NCBI GenBank assembly: GCA_964484795.1
Contig: CAZAFN010000012.1
Location: 1-43,995, forward strand
From: CAZAFN01 sp964484795
GTDB taxonomy: Bacteria > Pseudomonadota > Alphaproteobacteria > Methylaequorales > Methylaequoraceae
Reading direction: 5' to 3'
Length of the DNA stretch: 43,995 nt
The translations under genes were made by a program, and so were the position numbers. Numbering within the stretch: the stretch's first letter is position 1; the number at the start of each line of letters is the position of its first letter. The notes beneath the pieces were generated by a model that saw nothing but the letters and a program-made list of their open reading frames with translations, did no database searches and was not told the origin of the DNA. Of this stretch, positions 24,021-31,901 are shown piece by piece.

Positions 24021-24539
24021 ATGTTGAAAATTATTCCACTAGTAATACTGCCGATTTATTTTTTGTTGTTTTTTTTGAACGTTGGAAATCTGACACAAGA
24101 TTCAGATCAAGAAAGAGATTTTTCTGAAGATGAATATGTTAATTTAGAGACTGTTGAGCTTGAAGTTAAGGAAACTTTTGAAGAAAAGATTAGTGAGGAA
24201 ATAGTAAAGGAAAAAGAGAAGATTAGTGAGAAAGATGGTGTTAAAAAAGATGTTTTAGATAAGTCTGACATTGTTAAGGACAATATTAGTAAGAAAAAAA
24301 CAAACGAATTCTACATCCAGTTTGGTGCTTTTTCGAATAAAAAAAATGCAGTTCAATTAAGGACAAAAATAGAAAAAAAAATTAATGAACAATATCCATC
24401 AATTAAATTCTCTATCGTGAATGATGAAAAGAAAAATCTTTTTAAGTTAATTGTTTTTAGCGATTCAAATGAATTAGCAGAAAATGTTTGCAATTATAGC
24501 AAAAAAAGAAAAATTGACTGTTTGGTTGTAAAAGAATGA
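24021..24539 (+). CDS. Membrane-anchored SPOR-domain protein
   Basis: 172 residues. One N-terminal membrane helix (IIPLVILPIYFLLFFLNVG) is followed by an acidic Glu/Lys-rich linker (about 28-95) and a C-terminal SPOR domain (EFYIQFGAFSNKKNAVQLRT, ending CNYSKKRKIDCLVVKE). SPOR domains bind peptidoglycan stripped of stem peptides, as found at division sites. The protein would therefore reach the periplasm and sense or localise to remodelled wall. Its stop overlaps the ATG of the next small membrane protein (ATGA). Function beyond the domain is unknown. Confidence 0.8.
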   Translation: MLKIIPLVILPIYFLLFFLNVGNLTQDSDQERDFSEDEYVNLETVELEVKETFEEKISEEIVKEKEKISEKDGVKKDVLDKSDIVKDNISKKKTNEFYIQFGAFSNKKNAVQLRTKIEKKINEQYPSIKFSIVNDEKKNLFKLIVFSDSNELAENVCNYSKKRKIDCLVVKE

Positions 24540-24736
24540 AAGATTGTCGTCTGTGTATAATAATACGATTTTTTCTTGTTTGTGTACTTATGATCATTAT
24601 TACTGGTTTGCTTATGACTGATCAACTTCATTATCTAAACTTTGTTAACCCTTGGAATGCAGTTAAGTTGATTTTTTTTCTGGGAATTTGTCTTTTTTTC
24701 TTTAAATTGATTGATTACCTCAAAACCAAGAATTAA
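24536..24736 (+). CDS. Small two-helix membrane protein
   Basis: 66 residues with two hydrophobic helices (IIIRFFLVCVLMIIITGLLM and VKLIFFLGICLFFFKLIDYL). The connector, TDQLHYLNFVNPWNAV, contains the only polar stretch. Unrecognised. It starts at ATG 24536 overlapping the SPOR gene stop, and its own stop overlaps the 3' end of the convergent DUF1566 gene by 4 bp. Probably co-translated with the SPOR protein. Confidence 0.6.
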   Translation: MKDCRLCIIIRFFLVCVLMIIITGLLMTDQLHYLNFVNPWNAVKLIFFLGICLFFFKLIDYLKTKN

Positions 24737-25209
24737 CGGTCCCTCACAAACCTAGTAAAAAGTTTTTTTTCAGGGACAAATCTTCCGTAGGAGTGTCCAG
24801 TAAAAAAATTAACTGACCAAAAAAACTTAGGTGACCACCAGTTTCTTTGAGATGTCCAAAATGGTTCGGCAGGAGTATTAGGAAAAAGTTCTTCATTTAT
24901 TTTTACTTCTTTGCACTCTTCACAAATTAAACTTTCTAGTTCTTTTCTATTAGGAAGCCTCCATTCGCCTTCAATCTGATCGTTTAACATCATATTGGCT
25001 TCTTTAATCTCTTTATGATCAAGTTTAATTGCATGACCTAGACAGTTCTGTTTTTCATCACTCCATTGTTGACCTACTGAACACTTCAGCCATTCAACTT
25101 TATTTTTTAAATCAATAACATAGAAGCCTTTATCAACGAAATCTGAAGCCAAAACCTTGTTTAAGCTAAAAAATGACAAAAAAACTAGAAATTTAAAAAT
25201 TTTTTCCAT
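24733..25209 (-). CDS. Secreted DUF1566 (Lcl-like C-type lectin fold) protein
   Basis: 158 residues. The signal peptide is MEKIFKFLVFLSFFSLNKVLA. The body matches the DUF1566 pattern: EWRLPNRKELESLICEE near the middle, FPNTPAEPFWTSQRNWW, then WSVNFFTGHSYGRF and a terminal RFVRDR. Four cysteines are present. The domain is found in exported proteins of unknown role in many proteobacteria. It is divergent from motA across a 121-bp gap that holds a sigma-54 site facing motA. Confidence 0.75.
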   Translation of the reverse strand: MEKIFKFLVFLSFFSLNKVLASDFVDKGFYVIDLKNKVEWLKCSVGQQWSDEKQNCLGHAIKLDHKEIKEANMMLNDQIEGEWRLPNRKELESLICEECKEVKINEELFPNTPAEPFWTSQRNWWSPKFFWSVNFFTGHSYGRFVPEKKLFTRFVRDR

Positions 25210-25234
25210 TTATTCAATATTACATTAAATTATT

Positions 25235-25275
25235 AAAAAAAAAAAAAACTTTTCAGTTTTGGTATTAAAGTTGCA
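25235..25275 (+). promoter_or_regulatory. Poly-A tract and sigma-54 promoter of motA
   Basis: TTGGTATTAAAGTTGCA has GG at 25261-25262 and GC at 25273-25274, exactly 10 bases apart, with the -12 half TTGCA perfect and the -24 half TTGGTA close. A start near 25286 leaves about 45 bases to motA. A run of 14 A at 25235-25248 ends 12 bases before the GG and may bend the DNA for activator contact. Confidence 0.6.
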
Positions 25276-25330
25276 GTTTACATACCAAAATATTGTTTTA
25301 ATATAATAATAAACGTTAATGGATATTTAA

Positions 25331-26098
25331 ATGGATTTAGCTTCTTTAATTGGATTTTTAGGTACAATAGGAATGATCGCTGGTGCAATGATATCAGCAG
25401 GTGGACTTGGAATGTATATAGACGTTCCTTCGATTTTAATCGTGTTTGGCGGCTCTTTTTTTGCAGTTATGTATACAGCTCCATTACCAACGTATTTAGG
25501 TGCATGGGGGGCATTTGGAAAGGCATTTAAACCACCAGTAAAGAAGATGGATGAATTAATTACTAGAATTGTGGAATTAGCTGGTATTGCAAGAAAAGAT
25601 GGAATGATGGCTTTGGAGGGACAAGAAACACCTGATAACTTCTTTGATAGTGGTTTGCAGATGCTTGTCGATGGTGCTGATGAGGCTAAACTAACCGTAC
25701 AATTGAAAAAAGAACTTAAAGCAATGCAAGTTCGTCATGCGTCTATGATAAAAGTTGCACAATCTTGGGTTGACATTGCACCAGCAATGGGAATGATTGG
25801 GACTCTTGTTGGTTTGGTTGCAATGTTAGGAAATATGGCGGACCCTAAAGCGATTGGTCCTGCAATGGCTGTAGCACTTTTGACAACTCTTTACGGAGCA
25901 ATGATTGCGAACACTATTTTTACGCCTATAGTCATAAAACTAACGGGTTATGATGCATATGAAACAACTTACAGAGAAATGATAATTACTGGATTACAGT
26001 TTATTTCAAGAGGAGAAAGTCCTAGAAACATACAAGATCAACTCGTAGCCAATCTTCCACCTAAGGAAAAACAAAAGCTAATTGAATCAGCTGCTTAG
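25331..26098 (+). CDS. motA: Flagellar motor stator protein MotA/PomA
   Basis: 255 residues with four membrane segments and the large cytoplasmic loop between the second and third. The N-terminus (SLIGFLGTIGMIAGAMISAG) and the segment MGMIGTLVGLVAMLGNMADP resemble the sodium-type PomA branch. The cytoplasmic loop carries charged residues (DELITRIVELAGIARKDGMM) that contact FliG. With MotB it forms the peptidoglycan-anchored ion channel that drives rotor torque. It is first in an operon with motB, 10 bases apart, under a putative sigma-54 promoter. Confidence 0.93.
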   Translation: MDLASLIGFLGTIGMIAGAMISAGGLGMYIDVPSILIVFGGSFFAVMYTAPLPTYLGAWGAFGKAFKPPVKKMDELITRIVELAGIARKDGMMALEGQETPDNFFDSGLQMLVDGADEAKLTVQLKKELKAMQVRHASMIKVAQSWVDIAPAMGMIGTLVGLVAMLGNMADPKAIGPAMAVALLTTLYGAMIANTIFTPIVIKLTGYDAYETTYREMIITGLQFISRGESPRNIQDQLVANLPPKEKQKLIESAA

Positions 26099-26108
26099 AA
26101 GGTAAAAG

Positions 26109-27284
26109 ATGGCTGAGGAAAAAAAAGAAAATCAAGAAGCTGCTGGTGAAGAAGAAGAGGAACATGAGTGTCCTGACTGCCCCCCAAAAGGTGCTCCAGC
26201 TTGGATGGCCACTTTTGCCGATATGGCAACGTTATTAATGGCATTTTTTGTTCTTATTCTGTCTTTTGCTGAATTTAACGTTCCAAAATTTAAACAGATC
26301 AGTGGTAGTATGAAAAATGCTTTTGGTATCCAGAGAGTTGTACCCGTTGTTGAACAACCTAAAGGAACAACAATTTTATCCCTAGATTTTAGTCCTAACC
26401 CAACTCCATCCGTTCAGCCAAATATGGAGCAACAAACAACGGAAACTAATCAGGAAAATGTTGAGCTTAAAACAAAAACCCAGGATGCAACCAAGGATGA
26501 TGCTGAAAATGAAGATGCACAAGAATTAGCTGAAAATATCAAAGATGCTGTATCTAAAGGAGATGCAGATATTGAAGTTGAAACTGTTGGAGACAAGGTT
26601 GTAGTTAATTTTGATCCTGAAAAAACTGATGAACAAGAATTACAAGAAGCCGTGAAGGCAATTGAATCTGCTAAAGCAGCTTCAGGCAAGTCGGAAACTG
26701 AGGTTTTATTTGGTGGAGTTGAAAAACAGTTAGCCAAATTGACAACGGCATCAAATCAAAAGGGGCAAGGTGAAGGAGAATCTAATGAAGGAGATAATGC
26801 TGGAGAGTCTCCAGACACTTCTAAAGAAGAAGAAAGAAAAGCTCAAATAGCTGAAGACAAGTTTAAAGTTGCTTTAAAAGAGGAGATGGGTGAAGGTCTG
26901 ATAGATATTGAAAGAGATGAAGATAAAGTTATCATTACTGTTGGTTCAGGTGGTGCATTTAAATCAGGTTCAGCAGATCTCACTGATAAAGCAAAGAAAA
27001 TTATGGCAAAGATAGCTGAAGTAAATAAAAAAGGAAGAAGTGAAATCCTTGTTTCTGGTCATACGGATGATGTGCCTTTAACTTTTGGATCAATTTATAG
27101 AGATAATTGGGATCTTGCAGCAGCAAGATCATCATCAGTTGTGCAAGAATTATCAAGTACAGGAAAATTACAACCAGAAAGAATGAAGGCTATTAGTTAT
27201 GGAGAAACTCAACCCTTGGCAGATAATGAAACTTCACAAGGTAGAGCAAAAAACAGAAGAATAGAAATAGAAATTAACTATTAA
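26109..27284 (+). CDS. motB: Flagellar motor stator protein MotB/PomB
   Basis: 391 residues. The segment PAWMATFADMATLLMAFFV contains the single membrane helix, with the ion-binding aspartate in FADMATLL. The following FKQISGSMKNAFGIQ is close to the sodium-type PomB plug region. A long Glu/Asp/Lys/Gln-rich linker (about 100-260) leads to a C-terminal OmpA-like domain (ILVSGHTDDVP, YRDNWDLAAARSSSVVQEL and GRAKNRRIEIEI) that binds peptidoglycan. The linker makes it longer than typical MotB. The N-terminal CPDC pair (ECPDCPPKGAP) before the helix is unusual. Sodium coupling is inferred from the PomB-like helix. Confidence 0.93.
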   Translation: MAEEKKENQEAAGEEEEEHECPDCPPKGAPAWMATFADMATLLMAFFVLILSFAEFNVPKFKQISGSMKNAFGIQRVVPVVEQPKGTTILSLDFSPNPTPSVQPNMEQQTTETNQENVELKTKTQDATKDDAENEDAQELAENIKDAVSKGDADIEVETVGDKVVVNFDPEKTDEQELQEAVKAIESAKAASGKSETEVLFGGVEKQLAKLTTASNQKGQGEGESNEGDNAGESPDTSKEEERKAQIAEDKFKVALKEEMGEGLIDIERDEDKVIITVGSGGAFKSGSADLTDKAKKIMAKIAEVNKKGRSEILVSGHTDDVPLTFGSIYRDNWDLAAARSSSVVQELSSTGKLQPERMKAISYGETQPLADNETSQGRAKNRRIEIEINY

Positions 27285-27293
27285 GAAAATATT

Positions 27294-28178
27294 ATGATTA
27301 TTGAAAAAAGTGCTTTTTACAAAACGTCGATTAATGAAAAAAATATCGAAAATGTAAATTCTGGAAATTCAAATGCCAATCCTACGTCACTAGAAAATGA
27401 AGAATTTTCTTTCCTACAATGGTTTAAAGGCCTAGTCAATCCCCTTCAAAATTTACCAATTATTAGCGGTATATATTCAAGTGTTAACTCGGAAGATGAA
27501 AGTTCGGATAGAGATCTTGTGCAAAACAGTCTTGGTGGATTTCTTTATGGTGGTCCAATAGGAGCCATTGCTGGATTTGGAACATGGGTTTTTAATAAAA
27601 TTTTTGAAAAAACACCAACTGAACTTGCTTTTGATTTTACTGGTGTTAGTGAAATGTGGAAGGATGATGGAAATTCAGAAGATGTTGCAAATTTAACAGA
27701 TCAGGACATTAAGAAATCAGAATTGCAGGTGTTTAGTTTTTTTAATAATGGTCGTCAGATTCAGAAAAGAGACAAACCCAATGGAAATATTAGTAAAACA
27801 GAGTCTCAAGAAAAAACCACTTCATTTTCAAGGGTTGACAAAAAAAATGCAGTAAAATTGTCGAACATAGAACCAAAAGAAGTTATCAACCTATCAAAGG
27901 TTAGAGATAATCCTCCAAAATTGATGAAGACAGAACCACAAGAAATTGTCAATCTATCAAAGGTTAGTGATGATTTGTCAAAAATCAATGAGATGGAATC
28001 AATAAAGCCTGCAATTAAAAATGATTACAGACAGATAAACTTTAGTTATCCTGTGTGGAAACCAGAAAACTTAAATAAAGGCTTGGATGGAAAGTTGGAT
28101 ATGAGCAAATCTAAAGATAAATATCTTGACTTAGGTAGCAAAACTCAAACTAGCTGGACCCTGAATATAGATGCTTAG
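27294..28178 (+). CDS. Flagellar-linked hypothetical protein with conserved NPLQ/GGPIG segment
   Basis: 294 residues; no signal peptide. Residues about 47-105 (LVNPLQNLPIISGIYSSVNS, then GGFLYGGPIGAIAGFGTWVF) form a hydrophobic, glycine-rich stretch. I have the impression that similar segments occur in hypothetical proteins of alphaproteobacteria near motility genes. The second half is low-complexity and contains two copies of a 21-residue repeat (EPKEVINLSKV and EPQEIVNLSKV as cores). It lies 9 bases after motB and so is probably part of the same sigma-54 operon. Function is unknown; an assembly or stator-related role is only suggested by position. Confidence 0.65.
   Translation: MIIEKSAFYKTSINEKNIENVNSGNSNANPTSLENEEFSFLQWFKGLVNPLQNLPIISGIYSSVNSEDESSDRDLVQNSLGGFLYGGPIGAIAGFGTWVFNKIFEKTPTELAFDFTGVSEMWKDDGNSEDVANLTDQDIKKSELQVFSFFNNGRQIQKRDKPNGNISKTESQEKTTSFSRVDKKNAVKLSNIEPKEVINLSKVRDNPPKLMKTEPQEIVNLSKVSDDLSKINEMESIKPAIKNDYRQINFSYPVWKPENLNKGLDGKLDMSKSKDKYLDLGSKTQTSWTLNIDA
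27871..27996 (+). repeat. Two 63-bp tandem repeats inside the motB-linked gene
   Basis: The unit starting AACCAAAAGAAGTTATCAAC at 27871 recurs as AACCACAAGAAATTGTCAAT at 27934, a 63-base period that keeps the frame and encodes 21 residues each. The bases CTATCAAAGGTTAG are identical in both copies. Synonymous differences show that the duplication is not recent. Confidence 0.7.
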
Positions 28179-28183
28179 GTTTT

Positions 28184-28786
28184 TTACCTTTGGAAATCCA
28201 TCTCTTCTTTTTCATACTTCTCAAAGAATTCTTTTGACCCCAATATGGCTTTTATTTTCTCTATGGTTAAATCTTCAATTTGTTTACTGAAAGTGTCATA
28301 TAACTCTGAGCACTTTCTAGATACAGCGGTGGCAACTCCCTGAGTTATAAATTCATTTTCCAAGGCAGTTCTTGCTCTTGTAGTAGCTTCCGATTTGGCT
28401 TTGGTTAATCGAGACATTGCTGAATTTTTCTTTCTATTTACATCTTCAACAACTTCCATTAGTTGCTTGTATGATGGGTCTGGAACATTGACATTAATGA
28501 ACTGTCCATCTATTTCATACGTAAAGTCAACTTCATCGATTTGTTCGCTGATTATTTCTATGTGATCTGTATTGAAAACTAGAATCTGCATCTTGTTTTC
28601 GTCTTCTGTTTTTTTAAGATCACCAACATCAACTAATCTTCTTGGTTTTCCCTGAACATTCATTCTTATTCCTTTAAGAACCGCTAGATTGGCATCTGAA
28701 GCCTTAACGCCTTCGAGGATTTCTAGAAAATCCTCAACCGATGCTTTCATTAGAGCTTCAGCTTGTATTGAATATTGTTCTGCCAT
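28184..28786 (-). CDS. Ribosome-recycling-factor-like protein in the flagellar cluster
   Basis: 200 residues whose order of segments follows RRF along its length: AEALMKASVEDFLEIL (helix 1), LKGIRMNVQGKPRRLVDVGD (domain II, compare LLDGIxVEYYGxPTPLxQ), MQILVFN, FINVNVPDPSYKQLMEVVED (compare IRxPLPPLTEERRKxLxK), then two long helices. Residues at the positions of the 23S-contacting arginines (E. coli R129 and R132, in VRNVRRDAND) appear replaced (AMSRLTKAKSEA), so it is probably not a housekeeping RRF. It closes a gene run that begins with flhB, suggesting a motility-linked use of the RRF fold. The fold call is by eye and needs a profile search. Confidence 0.55.
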   Translation of the reverse strand: MAEQYSIQAEALMKASVEDFLEILEGVKASDANLAVLKGIRMNVQGKPRRLVDVGDLKKTEDENKMQILVFNTDHIEIISEQIDEVDFTYEIDGQFINVNVPDPSYKQLMEVVEDVNRKKNSAMSRLTKAKSEATTRARTALENEFITQGVATAVSRKCSELYDTFSKQIEDLTIEKIKAILGSKEFFEKYEKEEMDFQR

Positions 28787-28813
28787 AGTTTAGACCTAAT
28801 TCAAGTATCTATA

Positions 28814-29623
28814 TTATACTAAAGCTTCTTTATTTTCATCAACAATATTTGTTTGATTGTCCTTATTTTCTTGTGGATTTTTGTCTTTATTTTTTTTAGT
28901 ATTTTCGTCTATTTCTTCAATGTTTGGTGGCAGTAGTTTTGAATATCTGAATTTTGATTTGGGATCGAGATTTCTAATTGTTTCATGAGCCTGATCCATT
29001 GAGTTGGCTGCAATTTTCAAACAAAAAACTTTTCCTTCCAACATTGAAAAACTATAAAGAAGGTTTAATTGAGCTTTGTAACAATAAATACATGTCAATA
29101 ACCAGCCAAGAAGGAAAATAAAAGGATTTACTGCAAGCAGTAGGAAGCCAAGTATTCCAAAGAAGAATAAAACCCACCATCTTTGATTATATGCCAACCA
29201 CATAGGAGGAAACAAACCTGCTGATAATGAGTTGGAATTTGAGAATACGTCATATCTCCTAAAAGCATCTCTCATTCCAATGTATTCATTAAGCTGATCT
29301 GCATCAAAATTCTCTTTGGATGAAAAGTCTTTTTTAATTTTTTCAGTTTCTTCAATAGACGTTGTCAAAAATTTGCAACCAAGACTACTTTCTATTATTA
29401 CATCAAAAAAAACAGTGTCTCTAAGAACCGTTAAAATGGCTTTTCCACCTTCTTTTTTTAGCTCTTTTAGTTCCTCAGTGAATTTTTTTTCACCGAATAT
29501 ATAAAATTGATTGTTTAGGGCGACTATGACATCACCTTCTTTTAAAAATATGTTTGAAGCGTAACAACTGTTTCTGATTTTATCAATTTTGATTAAAAAG
29601 CTGTTTGCATTACTTTCAGTCAT
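28814..29623 (-). CDS. PDZ-like domain plus DUF2628-like membrane protein
   Basis: 269 residues. The N-terminal part (ASNIFLKEGDVIVALNNQF through ILTVLRDTVFFDVII) resembles a PDZ fold, although no signal peptide precedes it, so it would be cytoplasmic. A conserved-looking PPMWLAYNQRWWVLFFFGIL opens two or three membrane segments (about residues 140-190), similar to DUF2628-type proteins. The C-terminal tail is charged and disordered (KKNKDKNPQENKDNQTN). Part of the five-gene block after flhB; the gap to the upstream gene is six bases. Function unknown; domain calls are tentative. Confidence 0.5.
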   Translation of the reverse strand: MTESNANSFLIKIDKIRNSCYASNIFLKEGDVIVALNNQFYIFGEKKFTEELKELKKEGGKAILTVLRDTVFFDVIIESSLGCKFLTTSIEETEKIKKDFSSKENFDADQLNEYIGMRDAFRRYDVFSNSNSLSAGLFPPMWLAYNQRWWVLFFFGILGFLLLAVNPFIFLLGWLLTCIYCYKAQLNLLYSFSMLEGKVFCLKIAANSMDQAHETIRNLDPKSKFRYSKLLPPNIEEIDENTKKNKDKNPQENKDNQTNIVDENKEALV

Positions 29624-29629
29624 CTTATT

Positions 29630-30355
29630 TTAGGGGAAGGTAATATTTTCTTTTTGATCTTTTATTTCTTTAACTAAAAGTTTGTTCTGACTTGAAATAG
29701 CTTCTAATGCTGCATTCAAAGATGACGTGCTATTAGACAATTCTTTTAGAATTTTAGTGTTTTGATTTTTTTTGTTATCATGAATCATTTTGCTAATTTC
29801 TTTATTAAGTTTTGCAGAAGTAACAACGCCAGATTCAGCTATTGATTTTCCAAGTTTTCCTGATTCTTCTTTAATTGATTGTGATAAACCACTAGATAAA
29901 TTGGCAATTTCTTGAGACAAGTTAACCATTAATTTTTTGTCATTGGCAATAATTGCATCAGAAAGTCTTTGTAATTTATCCTTTATTTCTGTATTGGCAT
30001 TTACAAGTTCACTATGCTGAGCAAGGCTAGAGTTCATATTATCTACTGCTTTATTAACATTTTCAACATTTTCAGCAAAGACAACCAATGCTTCTCTACT
30101 TGTACTTGTCATATCATCCAATTCTGATAAGGATTTAAAATAAAGCAATCCAGTTAGAATTATTGCAATAACTGCCGTGGCAATAGAACTAGAAAAAACA
30201 ATTGTTGTATATTTATGTATTTCTTTCACTTTTTGCTCCGTTTTTAAAAATTCATTTTTAATTCTTTTATATTCCGAAGTCACATCGGTTGCAGCATCCG
30301 CTGCATCTAATGCTATTTTAATGCTTTCTTGCATTGCATTTAATTGTTGGTTCAT
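29630..30355 (-). CDS. Membrane-anchored coiled-coil protein
   Basis: 241 residues. A short cytoplasmic helix precedes one membrane segment at about 50-71 (TIVFSSSIATAVIAIILTGL), followed by a long heptad-like coiled coil (VENVNKAVDNMNSSLAQHSE, LMVNLSQEIANLSSGLSQSI). The layout resembles a chemoreceptor without a recognisable signalling tip or HAMP domain; I do not assign it to that family. It starts at ATG 30355 overlapping the stop of the Cys-rich mini-protein (ATGA). Probably a periplasmic rod or structural element linked to the motor, by inference. Confidence 0.6.
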   Translation of the reverse strand: MNQQLNAMQESIKIALDAADAATDVTSEYKRIKNEFLKTEQKVKEIHKYTTIVFSSSIATAVIAIILTGLLYFKSLSELDDMTSTSREALVVFAENVENVNKAVDNMNSSLAQHSELVNANTEIKDKLQRLSDAIIANDKKLMVNLSQEIANLSSGLSQSIKEESGKLGKSIAESGVVTSAKLNKEISKMIHDNKKNQNTKILKELSNSTSSLNAALEAISSQNKLLVKEIKDQKENITFP

Positions 30356-30552
30356 GCAAGTCTTCCTCTTTTAATCATTTTAACATTTTTTATTCTTTTT
30401 GAAAATAGTGCACAATCTGTGCCAGAAATTCTTCTAACTTCTAAATAAGGTATATTTTTTGATCTTATTCCAAAAGCCTTGCATCCATAGGGAAAATTGG
30501 GTGTATAGGTTATATAAAAATGGTTGCAATTCACGCAATTTTTTTCAGTCAT
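30352..30552 (-). CDS. Small Cys-rich protein (CxxC-H / YGCKAFGI family)
   Basis: 66 residues: NCVNCNHFYITYTPNFPYGC, then KAFGIRSKNIPYLEVRR and SGTDCALFSKR. The CxxC, the third Cys in PYGCKAFG and the fourth in SGTDC make a plausible zinc or iron-sulfur site. I have seen this short pattern in proteobacteria, sometimes labelled uracil-DNA glycosylase; it is far too short for that enzyme. It starts with ATG overlapping the previous stop. Function unknown. Confidence 0.65.
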   Translation of the reverse strand: MTEKNCVNCNHFYITYTPNFPYGCKAFGIRSKNIPYLEVRRISGTDCALFSKRIKNVKMIKRGRLA

Positions 30553-30760
30553 TTTTTTTGATTTTCATTAATTTATTTATTATTTTGGCTAATTGGAATC
30601 TCAACCCTCCTAAAAAGGATGTAAAAGCACAAAACCACAGAAAGAAAGCTATAAAGTTTTCACCATTATTGAAAAATTCCATTGCTTTTAAATGGCATAC
30701 TAGAGTGCTATAAAAAAAAGCAATGGTGATGATCATTTGAGATATATTTCTACTAAACAT
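30545..30760 (-). CDS. Small two-helix membrane protein after flhB
   Basis: About 71 residues from ATG 30760 (MFSRNISQMIITIAFFYSTL), with two hydrophobic helices and a basic end (LAKIINKLMKIKKND). An upstream in-frame ATG at 30781 would add seven residues; either start lies inside the 3' end of flhB, so translation is probably coupled. Unrecognised. It is the first of the five accessory genes of the flhB operon. Confidence 0.5.
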   Translation of the reverse strand: MFSRNISQMIITIAFFYSTLVCHLKAMEFFNNGENFIAFFLWFCAFTSFLGGLRFQLAKIINKLMKIKKND

Positions 30761-31901
30761 CTTTTTTACCATACTCATCAAAAATGAATTCTTCTGGAAC
30801 TTCTATATTGGGTTTTTCCATTTCTTCACCATTATTTACTTTGTAAATGTATGCTAGTGCAATTGCAACTGCGTTATACAATTTACTTAGTATTTCCTCA
30901 CCAATTTCACATGAATAATATAGGGCTCTTGCTAGTTTTGGACTTTGCAAATTCCCAATATTAAGTTTTGCGGCTTTTTCAATAATCATTTCAGCATTTT
31001 TTCCTCTACCTTTTGCAATTATAGTAGGTGCTTTGTCATCACCTACTTCATATTTTAAGGCTACTGCAAAGTGCGTTGGGTTAGTAATAATTGCCGTGGC
31101 TTCATCTAATTTATCTATAGATGAGGTTTCTTTTCTTTGTTTTGAAGCAGCTTGCATTTGGAGTTTTCTTATTTTTTGTTTAACTTCAGGTTGACCATCA
31201 GTTTCTTTATATTCATCTTTAATGTCTTGATGCGACATCCTTAACGATTTTATATAATCGTATTTTTGCCAAGTAAGGTCGATAGCTGCGATGACAGCTA
31301 AAGCCACTAAAAGTGCAATTACTAATATTGGAAAAAAAGAAACTAGTCGATTCACTGCTGAGAAAATATTAGGGTTGGTGAGGTTTGTAACATCTGGTAG
31401 ATAATGAATAAGTACATAATAAGCAATGGTTCCCAGAAAAACGACCTTTAATATTGCTTTTCCAAGTTCAACCAGTCCTTTAACGGAAAAAATTTTTTTC
31501 AATCCAGAAATTGGATTCATTTTCTCAAATTTCCAGTGCATTGATTTTAATGAGAAATTGGCACCTCCTATTAAAAGTTGAGTTAAAACACAAACTATGA
31601 TTAAAGGTGTAGAGAAAACGATAATCACCTTCACAACATAATTTATTGCAATTCCTATTGACTCAAGTGGAGATTTTCCTGCAACTAATTCAGGCCCAAA
31701 ATTAAAGAATAATTTTGTCATTTTAAGAAAATCTCCAATGAAATAAGGGACGGCATACATTACCATTACGCCTACTGCGAGAATGGTAAAGACGAACATT
31801 TCTTTAGATGAGACTACTTTGCCGTCTTCTTTTGCTTTTTCTATTCGTCTCGAAGAGGGTGCCTGGGTCTTTTCCTGACTTTCATCTTTATCTTCAGCCA
31901 T
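30753..31901 (-). CDS. flhB: Flagellar type III export switch protein FlhB
   Basis: 382 residues with four membrane segments and a cytoplasmic C-terminal domain. That domain carries the autocleavage motif NPTH (AIITNPTHFAVALKYEVGDD), which changes export specificity from rod/hook to filament substrates. The N-terminus is charged (DESQEKTQAPSSRRIEKAKE), as in the family. A C-terminal extension after the cleavage domain (GEEMEKPNIEVPEEFIFDEY) is acidic. It starts directly after the fliR stop and overlaps the next small gene. Confidence 0.95.
   Translation of the reverse strand: MAEDKDESQEKTQAPSSRRIEKAKEDGKVVSSKEMFVFTILAVGVMVMYAVPYFIGDFLKMTKLFFNFGPELVAGKSPLESIGIAINYVVKVIIVFSTPLIIVCVLTQLLIGGANFSLKSMHWKFEKMNPISGLKKIFSVKGLVELGKAILKVVFLGTIAYYVLIHYLPDVTNLTNPNIFSAVNRLVSFFPILVIALLVALAVIAAIDLTWQKYDYIKSLRMSHQDIKDEYKETDGQPEVKQKIRKLQMQAASKQRKETSSIDKLDEATAIITNPTHFAVALKYEVGDDKAPTIIAKGRGKNAEMIIEKAAKLNIGNLQSPKLARALYYSCEIGEEILSKLYNAVAIALAYIYKVNNGEEMEKPNIEVPEEFIFDEYGKKDV

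Noticed and set aside
27871..27996. CRISPR-like repeat
   Set aside because: Only two in-frame coding copies with a 63-base period, no spacers and no cas genes.
29630..30355. Methyl-accepting chemotaxis protein
   Set aside because: It has one membrane helix and a coiled coil but no HAMP domain and no conserved signalling hairpin tip.
30352..30552. Uracil-DNA glycosylase
   Set aside because: 66 residues cannot form that enzyme; only a label sometimes attached to similar small Cys proteins.
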